42,500 nucleotides of DNA from Letharia columbiana (GCF_014066305.1 NW_023501068.1:1-42500); one strand, 5' to 3'; numbered from the stretch's first letter, positions 29,831 through 41,265 are shown. Notes: generated by a model not told the origin, from the letters alone. A program made the numbers and translations.

Positions 29831-31471
29831 CTACTCCCCCTGCTCCCGTCGTGAATCCTCAGGCCATATTCCATCCTCGATCCTCGGCCTCCCCAGTTTC
29901 CCTCTCGTCTGAATACCAGGCGCATAAGCAATCCAATTCCCGTCTCTCGTACCGTGCTTCCCAATCTTATTTCCTCCCCTATCTTCCCTAGTCGTAAAAG
30001 CTTCATACAAAGCACCTCCTCCTCCTCCGCCCTGGGAAGCCTGGACGGGGATGCGAACCAGCCGGTCGCTAGATACGTCTTTGGAGCTCGTCGGTTCGGC
30101 TTTGCCTGTGTTGCCAAAGCGTCGATCGAACAGCTTGAGCACGCCCATTACGGAGGCGGCTTCGACGTCGAAGGCTGTAGTTGCGGAGGGGACGGTTGAG
30201 AGGTGAGGTATCCAAGTGGTTAGTTCAGAAGTTGCTTGGTCGAAGCCAGGGTGGCGGCTTAAGACTGTGAAGGCGTCGGCGCATTTGAGGGTGGAGCCTC
30301 GGGTTGTTGCTTGGTCGGTGGTATTGGTCGTTGCGGAAAAGAGTGGGTCAGGGTTTATAGGTCTGGTGACAGCGAGAGATTTGCAGAAGAGTGTGCTGGT
30401 TGGGTTGGAGCGGCATTGGGTGCAGGTTCCTGGGCCGTTGATGCAGGGGTTTGAGGTGCTGGTGTTGCTTGTTGCTGTTTCCGGTGGCGTAGGCAAGGTA
30501 GATGCTGGAGATTTGAGAGCGCGGTCTGGGCGCTCATTAGCTAGTTCGGCGCAGAGGCAGGTCGTGCCATCTGAACAGAAGCCGCAAGGGTCTGGCAGTA
30601 CTGTCGCTGCTATGGAGGATGAGGTCGAGGCGGAGGTTGTAAGGTTCGGAGGGCGCCGGGTGGAGAATTGCGCTGTGAAGTCGATCTCCGAGCTGGTATC
30701 GGGGTTCGATAGTTGACGGCGCTTGTTGTCTGTGTGGGATTGGGGCGAATGCGGGCGTTTGAATCTTGGAACATCTGGCTCAGCTACCACGTTGTCCATG
30801 TCGAACGCCTCGTCTATGCACTGGCACTTTGTCTCCAAGCTACACTTGCCACAACCTATTGCACTAAGCTCCGTCGCTGTGGTGCAATCTTGAACTCCAG
30901 GTGCTGGCTCCGCCATGTATCCATTCTGTACAGGCCGCCTTGGTGGCAACGCAACAGCCCCCGTCCCATCTGCCATCCCCTTCCTCAGCATCTCAATTTC
31001 CATCTCCGCACTCTGCCGTAGCTGTCTTTCCCTTTCATAAGCGTCTTCCATCCCAACGTACTTTTCCCGCCAGTACATAAGCTTCTCAGTACAATCATCC
31101 AAACAATGCTCTAGCTGCTTGACGCAGGCCACCAACTTCTCCTGCTCTTTCTGATCTTCTTCGTCCCTCACCTTCATCTGATCTTCCAATTCGCTAACCT
31201 TAGCGGCTCTTCTTTCCCGAAAAGCGCGCTGAGCTTCTCTGTTCTGCGCTTTCCGTTTGGTAGGCGGCGTGTCGACTGCCGGCTTTCGGCCAGGCTTAGG
31301 TTTTGGTGGAAGGACCCATTCTTTGTTCATGGAGATCGTGGGCGGGTAAGATGTGCCTGGCATGGGTGCTAGAGGTTTGTTGGTTGTGGAGGATGCGGAT
31401 GGGGTGAGAACGTGAGGGGAACTGGTTGCCATTGTTGGGGGAGCGGTGGTGGGGACGCGGATAGGTGGCAT
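29831..31471 (-). CDS. hapX: HapX, bZIP iron-homeostasis regulator (546 aa)
   Basis: A single exon. Residues 50-64 (KEWVLPPKPKPGRKP) are the Hap4-like segment that binds the CCAAT-binding complex. Residues 71-97 (TKRKAQNREAQRAFRERRAA...) are the bZIP basic region, followed by a coiled coil to about 165. Cysteine-rich regions follow: CGKC..CQC (207-218), CGFCSDGTTCLC (296-307), CINGPGTCTQC...FC (343-363), and a last conserved block CADAFTVLSRHPGFDQA (397-413). FDVEAASVMGVLKLFDRRFG is the conserved C-terminal helix. In other fungi HapX with the CCAAT complex represses iron-consuming genes and activates siderophore genes under iron starvation, activates vacuolar iron storage in excess, and senses Fe-S through the Cys-rich regions. 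The order and spacing of domains make the call near certain. The promoter has paired GATA sites. Plus-strand frames over it are shadows. Confidence 0.95.
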   Translation of the reverse strand: MPPIRVPTTAPPTMATSSPHVLTPSASSTTNKPLAPMPGTSYPPTISMNKEWVLPPKPKPGRKPAVDTPPTKRKAQNREAQRAFRERRAAKVSELEDQMKVRDEEDQKEQEKLVACVKQLEHCLDDCTEKLMYWREKYVGMEDAYERERQLRQSAEMEIEMLRKGMADGTGAVALPPRRPVQNGYMAEPAPGVQDCTTATELSAIGCGKCSLETKCQCIDEAFDMDNVVAEPDVPRFKRPHSPQSHTDNKRRQLSNPDTSSEIDFTAQFSTRRPPNLTTSASTSSSIAATVLPDPCGFCSDGTTCLCAELANERPDRALKSPASTLPTPPETATSNTSTSNPCINGPGTCTQCRSNPTSTLFCKSLAVTRPINPDPLFSATTNTTDQATTRGSTLKCADAFTVLSRHPGFDQATSELTTWIPHLSTVPSATTAFDVEAASVMGVLKLFDRRFGNTGKAEPTSSKDVSSDRLVRIPVQASQGGGGGGALYEAFTTREDRGGNKIGKHGTRDGNWIAYAPGIQTRGKLGRPRIEDGIWPEDSRREQGE

Positions 31472-31603
31472 TCGGTAACGATGTGTGCTTGGAGAGGATG
31501 CTCTATGCTGGATGAAGCATCGAAATTATATAGCCACCGAGACGTCGTGAGTGTGGTAGATTAGGAGTACTTTTGTCGATTAAGAATTAGAGGGTACGTG
31601 ATC

Positions 31604-31622
31604 TTATCAGCAGATCTGATAA
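31604..31622. promoter_or_regulatory. Palindromic GATA pair in the hapX promoter, SreA-type site
   Basis: The plus strand reads TTATCAG, five bases, CTGATAA: a perfect 7 bp inverted repeat 133-151 bp upstream of the hapX ATG. Its right half lies in ATCTGATAA, which fits the ATCWGATAA consensus reported for the iron-responsive GATA repressor SreA, and SreA represses hapX in Aspergillus. A TATA-like AATTATATAG lies at about 31526-31535 (counted on the plus strand). A CCAAT box (minus strand) is at 31804-31808. Confidence 0.7.
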
Positions 31623-31885
31623 AGCGAATGAGGTTAGAGTATTGCTATTCTAGTCCCTAAAAGCTTAAGGTAGTCGATCCGATGTCGCACAGTTTTTCCG
31701 CAATCCAGCACTGTCACTTTCGCACAACGCTCATGCTATATTATTGAGCTATAGAAAGTAGATACACGTATTTAAAGTACTCAGTAAGGTCAGTATCTCT
31801 TTAATTGGCTTTAGGGGACGCTTATATCTTTATAACTATATCGAATAAAGCTAGTTAATCTTAATAGAATTTTAAAAATTTTAAT

Positions 31886-32315
<430 letters not shown>

Positions 32316-32320
32316 AATTT

Positions 32321-33190
32321 AATATAGAATCGTAAAGAGTATATAATATAAGATTTTAAAGAGCTAAGTCGTGTTCTTAATGCTGGGAATCTTATTATCG
32401 CTTAATTTCTCCGTAGTATTCTCCGCATTTATCTATTATAGTTTCTTCTCTTACTTCTTAATATAGTAGAGATAATAGATTAAGTTATAGTAATATTCTC
32501 CGCTTATTAAATAATAATTTAATATAGAACTATAGAGAGTATATAATATGAAATCTTAGAGAGCTAAGCCGTGTTCTTAGTGCTAGAGATCTTATTACCG
32601 CTTAATTTCTCCGTAGTATTCTTCGTATTTACCTATTATAATTCCTTCTCTTACTTCTTCTCTTATAGAGTATTAGATTAAGTAGCTAACTAAGTAACTA
32701 GCTAAGTAACTAGCTAAATAACTAACTAAATAAATAACTAATATAATATAGAATCTTAAAAAGCTAAGCCGTATTCTTAACGATAGTAGTCTTATTACCG
32801 CTTAATTTCTTTATAATATTCTTCGCATTTGCCTATTATAATTCCTTCTCTTACTCCTTAATATAGTGGGGATAATAGATCAAGTTATAGTGATATTCTC
32901 CGCTTATTAAGTAATAATTTAATATAAAACAACTAAGTTATAGTAATGTTCTCCGCTTACTAAGTAATAATTTAATACGAAACCGTAGAGAGTATATAAT
33001 GTGGGATCTTAAAGAGCTAAGCCGTGTTCTTAATGATAATAGCCTTATTACTATTTAGTTTCTCTATAATATTCTTCGCATTTACCTATTATAGTTCCTT
33101 CTCTTACTTCTTAATATAGTAGAGATAATAGACTAAGTTATAGTAGTATTCTCCGCTTACTAAGTAATAATTTAATGTGGAATCGTAGAG
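32321..33190. repeat. Degenerate tandem array, about 200 bp period
   Basis: Units start with AATATAGAATCGTA-like sequence at 32321, 32521, 32745, 32974 and 33174. The first and last intervals are exactly 200 bp. Each unit shares GAGAGTATATAAT, AGAGCTAAGCCGTG and TTCTCCGCTTAYTAA blocks. Unit 3 contains a short expansion of TAACTAAG-type words (about 32690-32740) and an extra partial duplication near 32930. Copies differ mainly by transitions. No coding capacity. Confidence 0.75.
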
Positions 33191-34690
33191 AGTATATAAC
33201 GTTCGGACGCGTTTAGTATAACTATAATATTTGAATATTAATTTAACTCACCTATCGCTGACTTAAGAGAAGTATATAAGAAAGAATATATCCGTTTAGA
33301 CTCTTTTTAAGAGTCTTTTAACGCGTTTATAAGTAGTAATAAATAGCTATTAAGCTCGCTTACGGCCTCGATTATTAGTAGTAACGAATTTACTAAGAAA
33401 TAGTCTAAGAACGTCAGTAAGGGGCTCTAATTAGATGAGGAATACCGAAGACGATTATATTTATATTAATGAAATTAATAGAATTAGTAGAATTAATAAA
33501 ATTGATAGAATAATAGAAGAATAATAATAAAAGAATAACAAATAGGTGGAAGGATTATTATCCGATCCCGGACGCGTCTGGTATAACTACTATAACTATT
33601 ATATTTAAATATTTATTTAATCCACCAATAGTAGATTAAACTTTATTATTTTTACAGCGTTAGAAAGCGCAAACTAAGCTCTATAATTTACGAAATTATA
33701 AAGAAATAACATTCGTAGAGAGCTGATTATTTCAGAGTGTAACACTTCTACACACAAATTTTTAATAAGAGAGCTCGGGAGAGCTAGCGGGCTAACTTAG
33801 TTAGTCTAGCTAAAAGACGTAATAACCCCGAATTTATAATTAACTGCACATACAAATTCAAGGTTTTCAAGCTCAGCTCTACCTTATTCTATTATATATA
33901 CTAATAGATAAAGATTAAAAATTATTAATAGATAAAGTAATTACTATCTTTAAGGCGGCGATAATATTTATAAAAAGAATAAATAATAAATTTAAAATCT
34001 AAATAGTCTTAGACGAAGTATATAAATTAGTTATTAACTTAAATAACTAAGATAGTAATATAAAGAAAAAGATTATATATATTAAGTATTAGGTAGCTAG
34101 CTTAGAAAGTAATATATCGATAATTAGCTACGCTAGTATATTAAATTAATTCTTAATATCTTTTTTTATTATTAAAAGAATCTTTATTATATTATTAGTA
34201 ATATTAAAATAAGATTAAGTATTATATAATAAGCTAAATAAGATTATTATAAAGTTATAAGATAAGATAATAAGTAAAATATTAAAAGAGAAGATATCGA
34301 GTAAGATAATTATAATAATTAATAAATATATAAAAAGTATAAATATTATAAGGAAATTTATTAGAATAACTAGAAAGCTAGCGAATAATAATATATATAT
34401 TATAATTATAAATAAGAAAAAGATAAATAGATTAAGAAAAAGTAAGAATTAAACTTTAAAGATAAGTAATTATAAGAATAAAAGTACTCGAAGCGAACTA
34501 ATAGGCTCGCTTACGTCGCTTGCCAGGCTGTAAGCTACGTAGCTAGGGCGAGTATTTAATATACTTAGTAAAGTCTTAAATACTTATAAGTCCCCTTTTC
34601 TCTTCTTTTTTTTTAGTTATTAGTTTAATTAGTAATTAATCTATCTATTCTATTAACTACGTATCTAGATCTTATAATTATATAACTATT
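33191..34690. repeat. RIP-degraded retroelement debris with LTR-like direct repeats
   Basis: CGGACGCGT followed by YTRGTATAACTA occurs at 33204 and 33569, each leading into about 50 bp of further similarity, so these look like two copies of one LTR end or a short repeat 365 bp apart. A hairpin AGACTCTT/AAGAGTCT lies at 33298-33316. A less AT-rich island, about 33735-33880, contains TGTAACACTTCTACACAC, which resembles an LTR start. Another island (about 34490-34560) precedes CCCCTTTTCTCTTC, an LTR or leader feature just ahead of the gag remnant. There is no open frame, and the rest is unassigned. Confidence 0.45.
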
Positions 34691-36859
34691 ACATAGTTTT
34701 ATTAAAAGAGATCTTACTATCTTATAGTTCTAATAACTCTATTTATATAAAGTTATTTAGTTTAATTATAATAAGTAACTCGCGAGTTAATTCTATTAAC
34801 TTACGAAGTAGAAATATTTTATTATAATCTATTAGCGATATTTTTAATCTAGTAGATAACTCTTATTAGAATATACTTACTACGTAATTAAGCGATTATA
34901 ATATTAATCTTAATATTAATAGAAATTCTAATAATACTATTAACGAAAATAATAATCGCTAAAGCGTTATATCTAATAACCCTCTATTTATAGACGAAGA
35001 CTCTCGTCTTATAAACTTAAATTAAGTTTAACGCTATCGACTTCTAGAGCTTAATATTAAAAAGTAGTTAGTTATTAAAAAACTTAAGCTAATCGAAATA
35101 TAAAATATATAAGAATATCGTCGTAAGTATAGCGATAATTACTATCGTAATTTAAATTATAAGAAGATAAGCGTTATTAAGATATCTAATACGTAGCACC
35201 TTAGTAACTATAGCTCGATAGTTATATTTCTTTAAGACTATAACGATTTTATCGCCTTAACGCCTCGTATTAATTTTCGTATGAATAAAGAAAAGACTCG
35301 CTAAGTTTTAGCCCTCTTAATGAATACTAAAAAGTAGATCTAAAGAAATATTAGAAATGCGATACTACATAATATCGAGAAATCTATCTGAAAGAAATAT
35401 AAGGGATAATACTTAAATCAAGTTTATAATCTAGTTATTAAGTCTTATAACGTAGAATATCAGTTAATTAAAGTAATAATAAGAGATATATAATCGATAA
35501 TTAGCTTTAATAACTATCTTATTATACTCTAGTCGTAGTAAGACCGCTATATAATTAATCTAGAACGTATAAAAGATCTATAAGATAGAGTAATAGAGAA
35601 AATTCCTTTAAAAGTTATAAAGGAGGCTACTTAATCTATTATCTATGCCACTATATTATAATAGTATTAGAGTATAAAGTAAAGGCTATAAAAAACGAAA
35701 AAGCTCTCTACTCTAGATAAGACTCGCTTTAGTAATAAGATAAGTAATTAGAAAAGTAGTAATTAATAGTATATTAAGTTTAAAGAATAGTATACGAAAA
35801 GCTAATAAGATTAAAAGAAAAATTTATCCTTATCGACGTCGTAAGGCTAAAAGTTTAAGCGAACTAAATTCGAAGATAGCGACTCTTATATTAAGCTAAA
35901 GATACTTCTTATTAAGATATAATACTATAATTATAAATAGCTAAGATATTATAAGAATTTCTCTAAGTATTTAAACTACGTTACGGGTAACGAAGTATAT
36001 AATTATAAATTAAGTAAGGAAAAAGATAAAGTTTAATACTTATCGCTATAGTATTAAATACGCTATTAATTAAGCGATAACCTCGCTCTCTATTATTAAG
36101 AGGCGAAATTATTACGTTAAATAAAAAGCGTAAGATAATTATTCTAATAGATATCGATAGCGAGAAAATCTTTATATTATAATCTTTTATTAAAGAGATA
36201 TAGATTTCTAAATCTAAATACGCGCTAATAATAATGCGTATTATTAACGATTATTAGATACTTTTATATAGGAAGTATAATCTAATCTTTAACCTCGCGA
36301 ATAGTCGAGGAAAAAAGTAAGAGTAAATCTTAAAGGCGTATATTATAAATATATAAGAATATAACCTTATTCTTAATTTCCCTTAAATTTATAATATCGA
36401 TTCGGATATTTATTAGCGCGAGCAGTTCTAGATTTACCGCGATTTTTCTATAAGCGATAAGACGTAAGTAGATATCGTAATAATAAATATAGAATAGTTT
36501 ACGTTATTAGCTAATATAGTAGTTATATATAATCTAAGATAAGCGTTTATCGCTCTTCTATATTAAATTCTATTTAAAAATAATAAGAATAACTATAATA
36601 AAGCTATATGATATAGTATTACGTAGCTAGACGATTCTAATATATCTAAATAACTCGAAGATCTATTAGAAGTCTTTTTAGAAGAGTTATTTAATAGTCT
36701 TAATATATATAATTAAGTCGAGTATCTAATCGACTTATACTCTAAAAAGCTATCTAAAAGCGATTTAATTTATAATATATTATATAATAAACTCGTAGTA
36801 ATTAAGAACTATTTAAATATTACGCTTAAGAGAAAGTAAATTTAATTTTTAATTAATTA

Positions 36860-37463
36860 GATTAGCTCGCTAGTACTATTTATTAAGAAACTAAATAACT
36901 CGCTATAATTATATATTAATTATTAAGAATTTAACGAGATAATTATTAAGAATAATTACTCGTTATTATTATTTTTAAAGATTTTAAAAAGATTTATATA
37001 TACGAAGTACTTTATTAAGATTAATATTTATAATACGTATTATTAAATATGAGTATGAAAGAAAGATAAGTGGAAAATTATCTTTCGAACTCGCTATAAT
37101 TAATTTAAGTATTAAGTAATATCTTTTAGCCTCGTAAATATTCTTATAATCTTTTAAGCTTATATAAATAAAGTACTTAAATTATATATCGATATCTTTT
37201 ATATAATATACTTAGATAATATACTAATCTATTTCGAAATAAAAGAGTTATATTAGAAGTATATATATAAAGTACTATACGTATTATTAAAGTATCGACT
37301 TTATATAAAGTTATCGAAATATACTTTTAATTATAATAAGATTATCTTTCTAAGATTCTTAGTAAATTAGCGCGATATCTAAATAGAGCTATCGTATATT
37401 AAGATTATTACTAAATAGTTAAAATTAGAGTCTACTAAGAATATCTTAATCTTTCTAAAATTC
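36860..37463 (+). pseudogene. Reverse transcriptase remnant of the chromovirus
   Basis: The readable order is FIKKLNNSL, LYINYQEFNEIIIKNNYSL, KYFIKINIYNTYY, FQAYINKVLKLYIDIFYIIY, then YLDNILIYFE at 37209-37238, where the active-site YLDD has become YLDN through a G-to-A change, and FLRFLVNQRDI. Many codons are TAA or TAG. The frame stops at 37463, where an LTR element is inserted. The continuation lies at 38931. Confidence 0.85.
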
Positions 37464-37612
37464 TATTAAAATATTCAAGAAGGATGGATTGATTACTCCA
37501 GAAGCACTCTGGGACGGGGTTCTATATACAGGACAAATTCAGGTGGCTGGTCCAACAAGGTGGCTGGGAAGGCTGGGAAGCTTGGGGGCCAAGAATTCCA
37601 ATAATTCCAACA
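37464..37612. repeat. Left LTR, 149 bp
   Basis: It matches the right LTR over its full length without gaps. I count about 21 differences, every one a C/T or G/A transition. This copy keeps most of the unmutated bases (for example CTGGGACGGGG), while the right copy has CTAAGACGAGG. A 65-codon open frame inside it is not a gene. Confidence 0.9.
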
Positions 37613-37694
37613 CGCCTCTGCAGTCAAGCGTACCAGCCTATCAACAAAAAACATATAACTATATAAACATCTTATCGCCCCTATAGCGTCACAG

Positions 37695-37835
37695 GCCCTT
37701 CAGGCCCTACATCGTCTTGATATTCATATCGTCTAGTGTTCGCAAGCCCTCTAGACTCTATACCGTTCTAGTATTTATACCGTCTGATATTTATAAGCCT
37801 TTAGACTCTATATCGTCTAGTGTTTAAAAAGAAAA
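37695..37835. repeat. 51 bp minisatellite in the nested LTR element
   Basis: Three copies begin at 37695, 37746 and 37797 with GCCCTTCAG, GCCCTCTAG and GCCTTTAG. They share TATATCGTCTAGTGTTT-like ends, and the third is partial. It may be a structural or packaging region of the element. Confidence 0.7.
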
Positions 37836-38600
37836 CGTAATCGCTATAGTAGCCTCGTTCTCGATACGCTTCTACTTTATACCTCTTATTATCTCGTAAT
37901 ACTACTCTAGAGCTAATTTCGAATACTCGATATAATATACTAATTCATATATCTTATTACACGTCTTGCAACTCTTTCGATTATTACTTCTACTTATAAC
38001 CCTTATATTCGTAAATATATTAGCTATCTCCTCCGCCTCCGTAAGCTTTAGCTTTTCCCCTTTCTCTCCTCTTTTAAAAGTATATTTATCGCTTTATAAG
38101 CCGTTATATCGAAGGTAATAGCTTAGATTTTAGTTAAGTATTAAAGATAATCGAGAAGAGACATCGATAGATAAAGGATTATTTATTTATCGGGTGTAAG
38201 TTTAACGTTAGTAACTGCAATACGCTCTTTAAGTAACTTGATATAAGTGATATAGTCGGTTATAAAGTCGAATTTATTGTATTTAATAGTGTAGTATTAT
38301 ACGGTAAGGCGTATGAATTCGTTATCCTCAGTGGGACGGTAGAGATCCGCGAGGTAAAACATTATTTTGAAGTTATAATTGAATTTATCAGCTATAAGTC
38401 GTTGCTTAATAGGGCTATTAATAGTAAGTATTATCGCATTAATAACCTCTTTAAAAGAATTCTTTCATTTGACTAAGGCTGTAATAATTAATATCCCGAA
38501 AGAGATCTCTTAGATATACTTTTATAACTTTTATTTACGTAATAAGACATATATATTAATAAGCCACTTCGAGTAGTTTATCTCAATGAGTTAACGAATA
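37830..38600 (-). pseudogene. Gag remnant of the nested LTR element
   Basis: On the minus strand one frame reads NFKIMFYLADLYRPTEDNEF, then FDFITDYITYIKLLKERIAV, then LTPDK, and later CKTCNKIYELVYYIEYSKLA, which looks like a CX2C-type knuckle with His and Cys codons turned to Tyr, followed by ENEATIAITFSF. The pattern suits a UBN2/copia-type gag domain. Only a handful of stops interrupt it. No polymerase region follows. Confidence 0.6.
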
Positions 38601-38776
38601 GGTAACTTGAAGAATAAATCTAAGGTAACTCGTTGGGCTATAATTAGTACTAATGCTAATGCTGGTGCTAGTACGATAGATGCTTGAAATTGATAGGAAT
38701 TAGGGTTAGGGTTTATAAAGGTGTGTGATAATGATTATAGCAGCGTTATAAAAGCGTCGAAATCGGGCGTATAACC

Positions 38777-38925
38777 TGTTGAAATATTTAAGAAGGATGA
38801 ATTGATTACTTTAGAAGCACTCTAAGACGAGGTTCTATATATAGAATAAATTTAGATAACTGGTTCAATAAGGTGGCTGAGAAGGCTGGGAAGCTTGGGG
38901 GCCAAGAATTCCAACAATTTCAACA
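38777..38925. repeat. Right LTR, 149 bp
   Basis: The same length as the left LTR. It begins TGTTGAAATATT and ends AATTTCAACA, and is followed directly by the AATTC target duplication. It carries most of the RIP-type changes of the pair. Confidence 0.9.
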
Positions 38926-38930
38926 AATTC

Positions 38931-39500
38931 ATAGACTTTTATTAGCGATTTATATAAGATTTTTTATAGATAGCTACACCTTTAACGAATCTAATCTAAG
39001 AAGTAAAGAAAGGCGAGATTAGACTACCCTTCGTATTTAATAAGAAAGTACGTAAGGCTTTTAAGATACTTAAGCGAGTATTTATTATCGTATCTATACT
39101 AAAATACTATAATTAAAAAGTATTACTTATTATAAAGACTAATACTTCTAATATAGATATAGATAATATACTTAGCTAACTAAGCGGAGATAGGTAATAG
39201 TATTCTATTACTTTTTTTAGCTATAAATTTAAAGGCGTTAAGTCTCGCTAGAATATATATAATAAGAAGCTTTATACGATTATACTAGACTTTAAGAATT
39301 AAAGATATTACTTATAAGATAGTAAATACTTTATTCGTGTAATCTTAGATTATAATAACTTACGTTATTTTATAATAATAAAAGAGCTTAATACGAAGTA
39401 GATTCGCTAGACTAAGAAATTAGCTATATTTAACTTTATAATTAAATATCGTAAGAGAAAACTTAATTCTGCGAATGTATTATTAAGAAGGTCTAACATT
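38931..39500 (+). pseudogene. RNase H region of the chromovirus (continuation after the nested element)
   Basis: Right of the AATTC duplication the sequence resumes with RFI-DF-like residues, then GEIRLPFVFNKKVRKAFKIL, and KTNTSNIDIDNILS, corresponding to the ETDASNxAIGGVLSQ signature with the catalytic Asp turned to Asn. SGDR follows. Stops are frequent. Confidence 0.75.
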
Positions 39501-39699
39501 ATTAAATCGAATAATAGCGAGAATAATAATGATAATTTTCTTTCTATCTTACGAAATAAGCTTCGTAATTAGAAATATTAATCTAATCTATAAAAATATA
39601 ATAGCGTATTTATTATAATTAAACTTATAGCGTTAATAAAGTAATTAGATAATATTATTATTATAAATACTTAAGTTATTAACTTAGATAAGAGAGTAC

Positions 39700-40600
39700 T
39701 TAATAAATAAATACGTATTCTAGATATTACGATATTATCTCGATTTCTAATTTACTAGATTTTAAAGTCGAAGAGATTTTATTTAAAGCTACGGGAATTA
39801 ATAATAATATAGCTACTTAAATTATAACGTAAGAACGCTTTTATTATAAATAAGAAGTAGCGTTAAAGATACGCTATTAAATAGAATAAGCTTTCGAAAT
39901 AAAGAGTTAATAAAAATAAACTACTACGTTATAGCCTCGTAGTTTATATTTCTAACGATTCTACTATAAAAAAAGAGATTCTTTATATAAATTATAATAA
40001 CTTTAATACGAGATACTTCGCCCGTAAGCGTATTAAAAAGAGTATTAGATTTAAATACTATTAGATAGATATAATAAGCGATATAATAGAGTATATTTAT
40101 ACTTATCTCGATTATTAAAGAATATAAATTTATTATTATAAGTCGTATAGCGAGCTAGCGTCGATCCTTCTAGATAGCGTAAATTTATTTTATACTATAA
40201 TACTAAATTTCATTATAAATCTACTATTTATAAGAGATTTATATATTAATAAAACTTACGATATTATCTTAATTTTAATAAATAAGTTAATTAAGTATAT
40301 AACGTATATAGTAATTATTAAGAATTTAAAAAGGCTAATAGTCTTATTAATATCTTATAGCGAAAGTTTATATTACTACGCGATATAATACGTAACTTAA
40401 TTTTAAATCGAGACTCTCTATTTATAAGTAAGTTCTAAATAACGCTATATTAATATTTAAATGCGAAGCGTAGACTAAGTATTATATTTCATCTTTAAAT
40501 CGATAATTAAATTAAGAGATAAAATTAGATATTAAAATACTATTTATAAATATATTATAATTATAAATAGAATAACTAGTCTAAAATCTTATTAATAACT
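39700..40600 (+). pseudogene. Integrase core remnant of the chromovirus
   Basis: In mutated form one can read FNTRYFARKRIKK, then SDIIEYIYTYLDY (the zinc-binding end), YSELASILLDSV, YDIILILINKLIKYITYIV, and further on ESLYYYAI and a damaged SDRGSLFTSKF-type motif. These are the usual blocks of Ty3/Gypsy integrase in order. Stop codons interrupt every block. Confidence 0.7.
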
Positions 40601-40700
40601 ACGTTTATATATAATAATAGCATATACGTAAATATTAGTAAGATCTCGTAAGATCTATTAATAAGATATATAGTAGATTTAGAAAATACTTCTAAGAGTA

Positions 40701-41265
40701 TATCTGCAAATCTGAAAAGTTTCTTTTCGCACGATTTTCGTCGGGTTCGCACCATAAGCATAATTTAGCACGATTTAGTCTATTAAGTAAACTTTATCTA
40801 TATTTAATTCTTTCCGCTAGTTCTATTAGTTTAGCAACTTCAAAAAATTTTTAATAACTTCAAAAATTTTACGTAATGCACTCTAATATACTCTAAGTAC
40901 TATTCTATATATGGTATCAATATATATCATTATTAATATACGTATTATTATACGCTATACTAGAGTATTACTTACGCGACTAATTTCATTAAATCGTTTA
41001 ATTTTATAGTCAAATTTAAGTTAACGTTGATACTCGTTATCATAGAACCTTACCGTCGCAACGTCGATCATTAGAACTTTTCTTTTTTTATATATATTAC
41101 TGCTAAACTGATAGAACTAATAGAAAAGATTAAGATAGTTACTGAACCGGCGGAATTTTGACTGATTTTTGAGATAGTTGCTGAACCGGCGGAATTCTTA
41201 ATTTCAGCCCTATTCGCAAGATCAGCAATTTGAAATTTAGCAGGAACTTTTCAGATTTGCAGATG
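40701..41265. mobile_element. 565 bp TIR element (MITE-like) inserted at TA
   Basis: The left end TATCTGCAAATCTGAAAAGT (plus TTC) and the inverted right end CATCTGCAAATCTGAAAAGT (plus TCC) form 23 bp terminal inverted repeats with two mismatches, both transitions. TA flanks both sides (40699-40700 and 41266-41267), the duplication made by Tc1/mariner/pogo-type transposases. The interior has no transposase frame, so it would be mobilised in trans. A direct repeat GATAGTTRCTGAACCGGCGG lies at 41134 and 41173 (39 bp apart) near the right end. It keeps CpG-containing words that the surrounding chromovirus has lost. Confidence 0.85.

Larger units (their letters stand above)
37464..38925 (-). mobile_element. 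Non-autonomous LTR retroelement nested in the chromovirus
   Basis: Two 149 bp direct repeats bound 1164 bp of interior, and the whole is flanked by the 5 bp duplication AATTC (37459-37463 and 38926-38930). The right LTR has perfect terminal inverted ends TGTTGAAAT...ATTTCAACA. In the left LTR the start has become TATTAAAAT. Removing the element and one AATTC rejoins the chromovirus frame (IFLKF to IDFY, the end of RT). The interior keeps a gag remnant on the minus strand and a 51 bp tandem repeat, but no protease, polymerase or integrase, so mobility would need enzymes in trans. A tRNA primer site was not recognised. The interior is much less AT-rich than the host element, which suggests later arrival. 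Confidence 0.9.

Noticed and set aside
30216..30716. 166-codon plus-strand frame
   Set aside because: It is antisense to hapX, whose domains are unambiguous.
37613..37640. tRNA primer-binding site after the left LTR
   Set aside because: No sequence complementary to a tRNA 3' end (TGG start) is visible within the first bases, and the gag remnant indicates the opposite orientation.
37489..37686. 65-codon frame in the AT-rich compartment
   Set aside because: It lies across the left LTR and the start of the nested element's interior; it is not conserved between the two LTRs.
38700..38711. TTAGGGTTAGGG, telomere-like
   Set aside because: Only two units inside the LTR element interior; too short to call an interstitial telomere.
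40576..40761. 61-codon minus-strand frame
   Set aside because: It crosses the boundary between integrase remnant and TIR element, so it is a chance frame.
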